Shown here piece after piece: positions 1 through 6,261 of a stretch of DNA of 12,970 nucleotides. A program made the position numbers and the translations under genes. The notes beneath the pieces are model-generated. The model did not search any database. It saw only the letters and a program-made list of their open reading frames with translations, and was not told the origin of the DNA. Every line of letters begins with the position of its first letter. Positions within the stretch are counted from its first letter, which is position 1. This DNA is from Physocladia obscura (lineage: Eukaryota; Chytridiomycota; Chytridiomycetes; Chytridiales; Chytriomycetaceae), in NCBI GenBank assembly GCA_027596945.1, contig JADGJH010000945.1, positions 1 through 12,970 on the forward strand, given 5' to 3'.

Positions 1-437
1 AAAGGATAGAAAGGGATAGAAATAAAGATAAAACAGAATAAAGAAGAGAAGAGGACACAAGTAGCAGAATTCAATCAATATCTTTGCAAAATATTACTCT
101 GAGTGTCTGAGATAGCTGGCATTAAAAATATGTGCAAAAATGGGGTATTATTGCCACTGGTTGTGATAAATTTATAATAGTTACTGATTGAACACATATT
201 CAAATTTCGCAACCAAAAATGGTTTTTGGAATGCATATATAAATAGAAAAGGATTTCCCTCTCTGGTATTCCAAGTCATTGCAGACAACACAGCCAACAC
301 CCGTTTTGTAAGTATTAAATTTATTTTAAAATCAAGTAAAACATCGATTTTTCAATTTTTTTTATCTGAAGTTGGTTGCGTTCAATAAAATCAAGAAATT
401 TTTTTCTCGATCAAATCAAATCAAGACAATTTCGAAT
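1..437. other. Upstream region of the NLR-like gene, no clear gene
   Basis: No convincing protein is encoded here. Bases 1-58 are almost pure purine (AAGG/GATA-like). A short open stretch at 188-307 ends at a good donor, GTAAGT (308-313). A plausible acceptor, ending ACATATACAG, lies at 444-453. Splicing 308-453 would remove the ATG at 438, so this may be an alternative 5' leader intron. The frame needed to join that upstream stretch to the TIR frame meets a stop at 244-246 and has no ATG after it, so I did not add it as coding. AT-rich blocks with repeated TCAAA lie at 390-425. Confidence 0.5.
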
Positions 438-3400
438 ATGTTGACATATACAGCAACACCACTGGCAAGCCGGAAGAAGTTTCACCTTATGATCTCGTAC
501 TGGTAATTCTGAGAGTCTGTCACCCAAGGATTGATTTCAAACTACTGACTGGCGCATCACTGTCCTTTTGTATTTATTTAGCTGGCAAAACCAAGACCGG
601 GTTATAAACATCCGAGATGCGATTCTCCGAGAGTTCCCCACGATCAAAATTTGGATGGATATTGACAATATAGGAGATGCATCAGCGGACATTTACGATG
701 AAATGAATTACGCTATTTTGAGCTCCGAAGCTGTTCTGGTTTGCCTGTCTCGTGATTATTTGGTGAGTCCATGCTTTCATTATATCCCTTTTCAACTTTC
801 GTGGCAGAAATCACCGAACTGCAAACGCGAGATATCGCATGCTGCCGACGAAAAACAAACATTCATAGTTGCACGATTTTTTGTTGAGCCAGAGGCAGAG
901 ATGCGCGAGTTGAAAGAAAAATATGGCTCATCATTTCTGATCACGGCTGGAAGATTGTACGCAAACTTCAAAGATCTTGATCACACCTCCAAAGAATGGA
1001 TGGATCAGTTTAGAATCGTCGCCAAGCATATTCGGACATATATTCCTGAATTTCGGAATTCCTATGACATTTTGGAAACTCATACTTGGATTTCTACTGA
1101 ATGGTTTTTTGCTTTTACTTCTTCTGTTTAGCCTTTTGTTCACGAACTTTTTAAATTCAGTTTAACCGAATCAGTACGATCAAGAAACCTTGTTAATTGG
1201 CCAAATCCCGACAATGACAATGATGATATTGATGAGATCATTTTAAATATTCCAGAAACATACATTGGTGTTAGTAAGAAAATCAAGTCAATTTATGGAT
1301 GGGATTATTTTGAGGTCAAAATCAAAACCTTATTGCAAGGCCGTCTTGGTGATTTCACAGAAGGCCGTCTGAATGAACTTCTCAAAAAACAACGGCAAGC
1401 AAAAAATGATAATCCAAATTCTCCCGTTTTGTTTGAACTCTGGGTTCGGGAGGTTGTTCATCGGTTCTTTATTTCTTCGTTTCAAAATTACTCACTCATT
1501 GCTGATAGATTCAACCAATTATCTCAATACAAGTTCCGTCACATGCTTTTCTGCATGTAATTGAACCAAATAACACAAAAAGTGTCTTGCGATTTGCTGA
1601 GCCGGTCCAAGAATTTAAAAAGTTTCAAACAATTGTATGGGATTATTTTGTCTTTGATTATTACTCAGTATTTCTATTTCCAAAAGGTTTCCGCACAGCT
1701 TGATTTTGAAATTGGAGTGTCTGCAGCCATGTTCCACAATGATCAACAAATTAATAGTGATGAAAATGTCATCAGTCTTTTTACATCTCCAACTGCAGCA
1801 AGTCATATTGGAGACGTTCCAGCTTATGAACATCACCATAAAAGTGCTATTGCAGTTCAATTACGGCTATACTCTGAAAATTCAGAAACTTCACGAGAAC
1901 CAATATATCCAACACCATCTGATGATCAGGTTGCATTTGATAGGTATGTAGCTTTTTAGTATAACTTAGCACAATTATATAACTATTTAAATGGAACTGA
2001 TTGATTTATAAAAGCGACAACACTAACTATGCAACAGTAGCCAAGTTATCTTCCACACCCACAGATAATTCTCTTCTCATTGAAATACTAATGTGGCTTT
2101 CACCAGTTAACTTTATGTCAGATTTAGAGAAATTTTCTCAAACATATGTTTCTGGAACTCGTGAAAAGGTCTTGCATGCAATTATTGATTGGATGAGAAA
2201 ATATCAGTCATCCACTCTGTGCCAGCTGGGTGGTGCTGGTGTTGGAAAAACAATGCTTGCTTGGCTATTATACTCTCAAGCGTCAAGATTTTCATATCAA
2301 GTTGGGGCCTACTTTTTCTGCAAGCACGATGATGAGCGCAAGAACAACCCAAGAAGTATTGTCAGCACTCTGGCAAGCCAGCTTGCAAGTCAATTTCCGG
2401 GTTTCTTGGAACATTTAGTAGCACTCAAGACTGATTATGATAAAAAACTGGCCGCTAATCCAGATTTGGTTTCCCTGCTTGATAATTCCGAGTCATTCAA
2501 GATGCTGATAGTTGACGGGCTTCACAAAATTGAGTTTTCAGCTGATAAGACACTTTTATTGATAATTGATGCATTGGATGAGTGTGGCAAGCAGGGAGAT
2601 CTCAATCGTCAGTATTTACTCACAACAATTGGAGAAGATTGTAAAGACTTGCCAGCAAATATCCGATTGTTTGTCACCTCTAGACCTGAATCTGATATTG
2701 TATCAATTCTTGAAAAAATTGATACCAAAGAACTGAGAACTAGTGATTACTTCAATTTACTGGATGTTCAAATTTTTGTTGCCGAAATGCTTCGTCGCAT
2801 TGATTTTGATTCAAGCAATCCAAGACATATCGGTTTTATAAACAAAATAGTTGATGCCAGCGAAGGAGTGTTTGTATTTGCGGCACTGGCTTGTAAAGAG
2901 ATTGCAGAAGTGTTTGTGCAAAAAGATTTGACTCCTGACCATGAGGAAGTGGATGGTTTGATTGACAGATTTGTGCAAGATGGAGGTGGATTGGATGGCA
3001 TATACCAGCCATTGTTCCAGCGTGTCTATGATGGCGCCACAGAACTTGAAACTAACATGTTCCGTTCAGTAATGGGAATTGTTGTGACAGCAAGAGTTGC
3101 TCTGCATCCAGATTTAATTGCATTTGTGTTGAAAGTTCAACACCAAAATATTGACGCTGTAATCAGAAAGGTATAGCTGAAGATTTTTTCATCATGTAAC
3201 ATTACTTAGTACAGATCTATGTTCGCTCTATTTTGAATATCATTCATGATATTACATTGCTAACCATGGTTTTAGGTTCGCTCAATTTTGATTTTGGAAC
3301 AGGAAAAAGTGACAGTTTTGCACAAAAGTGTGCGAGATTTTCTGGTCAGCAGTCTTCGTTGCACAGATAAACGTTTTTTGATTCAAACATCCATCTATCA

Positions 3401-5970
3401 CAACATACTTTGTGAGCGGTCTTTGGAATCACTTATTGCCGACACTGTCAGTGACAGTGTGGCTACTTTATTTTTAGAATCATATGGAGTCAAACATTGG
3501 GCATTCCATCTGGATTCAGGGAAGCTTGCAAGCCATACAAAACTACTATCCCAATTGACTGCTGGAAATCCGCCACCTTTATTCAAATGGATTCAAATGG
3601 CTCTCGCAAAAGAAAGCAAAATCCAGCTTGAGGAGAGCTTTGACTCAGTGCTGCAATTTGTGAAAAGCTTACCGCAAGTCTATAGTTCTCTGTCAAACCA
3701 ACTGCGTATTTTTGAGATTGCCAAAGATGTTTTTGATCAAGTCTCTGTATTGACAATAAAAGCTGCAGAACAGAAGTTCATTGTCCAATTGTCAGCCAAA
3801 ATAACTGTGGCCAATATTGAAAATTTTGACTTCTTTTTATCATTCGAGTATGTTCAATTTTTTCAGTTTTACATTTATTTTTTTTGACTCTTGTTTCTGT
3901 TTATTTCTTTTCGTATTAACTAATTAAACTTTAAACTTAAACCAGACTCTCTGAAGCAGCAAAAATAATGCCAACTGCCCAAATGTTGACAAGTCTTGGA
4001 TTTCGAGTTGCACACCACGCTGCTGAACAGGCCAATGATGTGACAAATATGCAGATTGCACACTCGCTACTTTTCCTCCCATTTCTGTCAGAAAAATATG
4101 AGGTTTTTTGTTCCTTTCTTTCAATATAACTTCATATTATTCTACTTAATTGCTCTTGTAATATGTGCTCCTGCATTACTTTGCAGTCGTCTATAAGTTG
4201 CTCAAAACAGTTAAAATATGCTGTTGATGAGAAGAAAAAAATTGTTCCTATTAAATTAGAAACTGCTGTCCGTGGCAGATTAACGACTATGGCATCATCA
4301 GGGTAAAATAAAACAGTTGATAGCAATGCTAATGATCTTTTTTATCTTGCTTTATCAGGGTACCACCCATTTTGATGACAGATTTCGTTCCACGAAGTCG
4401 TGGCTGGAATACTTCCCTCCAAAAATTGAAAAATCATCAAGCTGGAGTCTTTGATGATATTTTATTTCAACTATTTGCTAAAAATGCCAAAAAAGCCGGT
4501 ATTCAACAACACGACAAGAACGTATTTGCACGAAAAACTTGGTGGCAACGATTAGATCTGTCATTTGAATTTGATGAAAACAGATTTCCAACAAAAATGT
4601 CAGGGTTATTTATTGTTTTTCTTAGTCACCGCATTCCCAACCCTTCCAAAGTTGTTTCCAGCGTGTTTTGATATCGATTTGTTTTGTAAAAACAGATGGC
4701 TTAACAACAACAAACTTTCTGGACCGATTCCGCCAGAATTGGGGCAACTGGTGGATTTGACTCACCTGTGAGTTTTCTTCCTGTTGCTTATTCCCTCTTG
4801 TTGGAAGCACGTTTTTTTGCAATTTCAGTGTGTCGTAACACCAGTTGGTTATTCAAAAACAGAAACCTCTCTGAAAACCAACTTTCTGGATTAATTCCGC
4901 CACAATTAGGACAACTTTTGAATCTCACTTATCTGTGAGTTTTTTTGTTGCTCATGTCCACTCATTTCAAACTTGGAAACATTTTGTGGCAACTCCTTTT
5001 TTTTTATACTAATTGGTTTTTCAAACACAGAACGCTCTACAACAACAAACTTTCTGGACCGATTCCGCCAGAATTGGGACAATTGGTGAATTTGGCTTGG
5101 CTGTACGTTTTCTTTGTGTTACGCATTCCTGCCTATTTGAGCCTTCTTGGCAGCATGTTTTGTCACCAATTGGCTTTTCAAAAACAGAAATCTCTCTGAC
5201 AACCAACTTTCTGGATCAATTCCACCAGAATTGGGACAGCTGGGGAATTTGACTTATCTGTAAGTTTTCTTCTTGTTTTGCTTATTTTCCAAACTTGTTA
5301 GCAGCATATTTTGTTGCAACTGCAGTGTGTTTTGACAATATTTGGTTTTGCAAAAACAGATCACTTCGTGATAGCCAACTTTCTGGACCAATTCCGCCAC
5401 AATTGGGACAATTGGTGAATTTGACAGAACTGTGAGTTTTCTTTTTGTTTTTAATTCATGTCTATTTCCAATTTTTTGGTTGTATGTTTTGTCAAACTGT
5501 GGTATCTTTCAAAATTAATTATTTTTGCAAAAACAGATACCTCTATAACAACAAACTTTCTGGACCAATTCCGGCGGAATTGGGACACCTGGTTAAATTG
5601 ACTGGACTGTGAGTTTTCTTCTTCTTGTTCCTTCTCACTCATTCCAAACTTGCTGGCAGCATATTTGGTGGCAACTGGAGTGTGTTTTGGCACTAATTGG
5701 TTTTGCAAAAACAGGTGGCTTGACAACAACCAACTTTCTGGACCAATTCCGCCAGAATTGGGACAACTGGTTAAATTGACTGGACTGTAAGTTTTCTTCG
5801 TGTTGCTCATTTTTACCTATTTCAAACTTGTTGGGTGTATATTTTGTGGTGACTGCAGGGTGTTTTAACAGTAATTGGTTTTCAAAAACAGGCACCTTGA
5901 AAACAACCATTTTTCTGGGCCAATTCCTGAAAGATTGAAGAGACTGGTAAAATATAGGGATCAGGGATGA
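438..5970 (+). CDS. TIR-NACHT-TIR-LRR receptor (NLR-like), about 19 exons
   Basis: This is a predicted intracellular immune-type receptor with a STAND ATPase switch. Exons as I read them: 438-502, 582-762, 808-1103, 1161-1452, 1509-1634, 1699-1943, 2015-3170, 3276-3847, 3946-4102, 4187-4302, 4359-4604, seven 72-nt LRR exons from 4696 to 5786, and 5892-5970 with TGA. All phases agree and the product is about 1,344 residues. The order is TIR1 (15-163), unrecognised linker (about 164-430), NACHT with Walker A at 474-481 and Walker B at 582-591, HKSVRDFL at 803-810, helical region, degenerate TIR2 (about 970-1100), and LRRs from about 1150. I chose ATG 438 because it gives an intact first TIR strand (FHLMISYCW) and has A at -3. 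The weakest joins are the donor near 1453 (1444 also fits) and the 1635-1698 intron (donor 1650 also fits). There is no signal peptide or membrane segment, so it is probably cytosolic. Known fungal NACHT proteins usually end in WD40, ankyrin or TPR repeats; LRRs are unexpected. Its ligand is unknown. Confidence 0.85.
480..1050 (+). other. TIR1 domain, probable NAD+-cleaving signalling domain
   Basis: This spans residues 15-163 over three exons. Strand A reads FHLMISYCW, with the Cys codon split by the intron at 503-581. KIWMDIDNIG follows as strand B and BB loop, then a helix and SSEAVLVCLSRDYL. Intron 763-807 comes next, and then KSPNCKREISHAADEK. In TIR NADases (SARM1, plant TIRs, bacterial TIRs) the catalytic Glu lies in the helix after the CLS strand, and E90 of NCKRE fits that position. 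Activity is inferred from this residue and the family. The domain could instead act only as a homotypic adaptor. Confidence 0.88.
763..807 (+). other. 45-nt in-frame intron inside TIR1
   Basis: It begins GTGAGT and ends GGCAG. Its length is a multiple of three and it has no in-frame stop, so a retained copy would insert 15 residues without shifting the frame. Removing it joins RDYL to KSPNCKRE, the normal TIR spacing, so splicing is the likely state. A retained form would separate the CLS strand from the catalytic-glutamate helix. Confidence 0.8.
1051..2200 (+). other. Uncharacterised linker between TIR1 and NACHT
   Basis: About 265 residues encoded over parts of five exons. One part is acidic (PDNDNDDIDEII), then comes a charged helical part (RLNELLKKQRQAK), then a hydrophobic, aromatic-rich part (VPSHAFLHVIEPNNTKS to VWDYF), and a polar tail before NACHT. 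I recognise no named domain. The frame changes at 1104-1160, about 1453-1508, 1635-1698 and 1944-2014, each at a GT...AG pair. The reading through 1512-1634 is chosen because it gives a balanced protein sequence, whereas the other frame has a stop at 1558-1560. Boundaries near 1453 and 1635 are provisional. Confidence 0.55.
2080..3344 (+). other. NACHT STAND ATPase domain with trailing winged-helix motif
   Basis: The pre-NACHT stretch LSPVNFMSDLEKFSQ...YVSGTREKVL is typical of fungal NACHT proteins. Walker A is GGAGVGKT at 2229-2252. Walker B with the extended acidic motif is LLLIIDALDE at 2553-2582. The VTSRPE sensor-type motif is at about 2673-2690, and HKSVRDFL is at 3321-3344. All key nucleotide-binding residues look intact. 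In this family ATP/ADP exchange drives oligomerisation. It is one long exon (2015-3170) plus the start of the next, separated by intron 3171-3275. Confidence 0.92.
3171..3275 (+). other. Intron carrying a duplicated 3' exon edge
   Basis: The phase 0 intron begins GTATAG and ends TTTTAG. The exon opens with GTTCGCTCAATTTTGA at 3276-3291, and a near copy with one difference in 16 (GTTCGCTCTATTTTGA) lies 55 nt upstream at 3221-3236. Both encode VRSIL. An AG at 3213-3214 precedes the upstream copy, but its use would shift the frame, so the downstream acceptor is the one I used. Confidence 0.75.
3345..3821 (+). other. Helical region between NACHT and TIR2, unrecognised
   Basis: About 160 residues in one exon following HKSVRDFL. 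It is rich in Leu, Ser and Lys, with helical-looking stretches such as LLSQLTAGNPPPLFKWIQMA and SLPQVYSSLSNQLRIFEIAKD. I see no WD40, ankyrin or TPR signature. In fungal NACHT proteins this position often holds a helical bundle leading into the sensor repeats, so a superstructure-forming role is possible but inferred. Confidence 0.5.
3822..4460 (+). other. TIR2, degenerate second TIR domain (Gln in place of catalytic Glu)
   Basis: The pattern runs NFDFFLSFE as strand A, MLTSLGFRV as helix and strand B, LLFLPFLSEKYE as the CLS-like strand, then SSISCSKQLKYAVDEKKKIVPI. It aligns with TIR1, where LSRDYL-KSPNCKRE-ISHAADEK occupies the same places. The catalytic-position residue is Q1038 (CAG, 4208-4210) rather than Glu, and the strand B/BB-loop acidic residues are not evident. 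Introns at 3848-3945 (phase 2) and 4103-4186 (phase 0) fall at the same two points as in TIR1. It is probably non-catalytic. The C-terminal border, beyond about 4280, is unclear. Confidence 0.72.
4605..5970 (+). repeat. Tandem LRR exon-intron cassettes (7 x 72-nt exons plus a terminal partial repeat)
   Basis: Each cassette is one 24-residue plant-type LRR with core NxLSGPIPPELGQL. Exons are 4696-4767, 4863-4934, 5031-5102, 5188-5259, 5360-5431, 5537-5608 and 5715-5786, each exactly 72 nt and phase 2 at both ends. The last exon, 5892-5970, begins the same way but ends in KYRDQG and a stop. Start-to-start spacing is 157-178 nt. Introns (85-106 nt) begin GTRAGTTTT or similar, and most end in an A-rich AAAAACAG preceded by AATTGG, with a CTAAT-like branch site in several. 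Intron 4605-4695 belongs to the same family. Exons and introns are both similar, so whole units were duplicated. Confidence 0.95.
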
Positions 5971-6261
5971 TCAGTGTTTAGTGTGGGGGCTGAAAAAAAT
6001 AAATAATGGATGATGTTAAATTCTCTGGCAGTTTTTAAAAAAAATTGAGTGTGCAAATTTTGTGAACTCAGAATTAATCCAGTTCTTAACAGTCTTTTGT
6101 TGAAAACATCAATAGAGGTAATTTTGTTTTTTATGTGGGCATACAAGATCTATACAACCTCTTAGTATCTCAATAAATGCAACTTAAGTTCCAATTATGT
6201 TTTTTTGCATATTTTTGAAATATGAGCGGGAATTTCTGACAAACATCGAAAACAACAAATA
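5971..6261. other. Intergenic spacer
   Basis: This is 291 bases of AT-rich sequence between the stop of the receptor gene and the start of the PHD-finger gene. It must hold the 3' end of the first and the promoter of the second. Apart from the AATAAA candidates I see no open frame with coding character and no clear TATA box or CAAT element. Confidence 0.7.
5998..6177 (+). terminator. Candidate polyadenylation signals
   Basis: AATAAA occurs at 5998-6003, 28 nt after the TGA, and again at 6172-6177. T-rich stretches follow each. Either could set the 3' end of the receptor transcript. In AT-rich DNA such hexamers occur by chance, so this is a candidate only. Confidence 0.35.

Noticed and set aside
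188..388. Small 66-residue open frame upstream of the receptor
   Set aside because: It starts with TTG, contains a GTAAGT donor at 308, and does not join the TIR frame by any GT...AG pair I could find. It is kept only as possible leader sequence.
568..1131. Continuous 187-residue frame as a single-exon TIR protein
   Set aside because: Its first five residues and its last 9-10 are intron read-through, and it includes the 45-nt intron at 763-807. Joining 438-502 to 582 restores the proper TIR start.
1561..1698. Frame beginning after the stop at 1558-1560, as a separate gene
   Set aside because: Over 1512-1634 another frame gives a far more protein-like sequence that joins upstream and downstream by splicing.
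4945..5252. Overlapping forward frames within the LRR region as small proteins
   Set aside because: They run through introns between the 72-nt cassettes, and only the LRR parts are coding.
5451..5910. Two minus-strand frames with similar protein sequences
   Set aside because: They are antisense shadows of the repeated LRR exon-intron units, so their mutual similarity comes from the array.
4696..5970. CRISPR-like or satellite array
   Set aside because: The periodic units are coding LRR exons with conserved splice sites, with period varying between 157 and 178 nt and no fixed direct repeat plus unique spacers.
438..5970. Plant contamination as the source of the LRR part
   Set aside because: The LRR core is plant-like, but it is in frame with a fungal-style NACHT and shares intron style with the rest of the gene.
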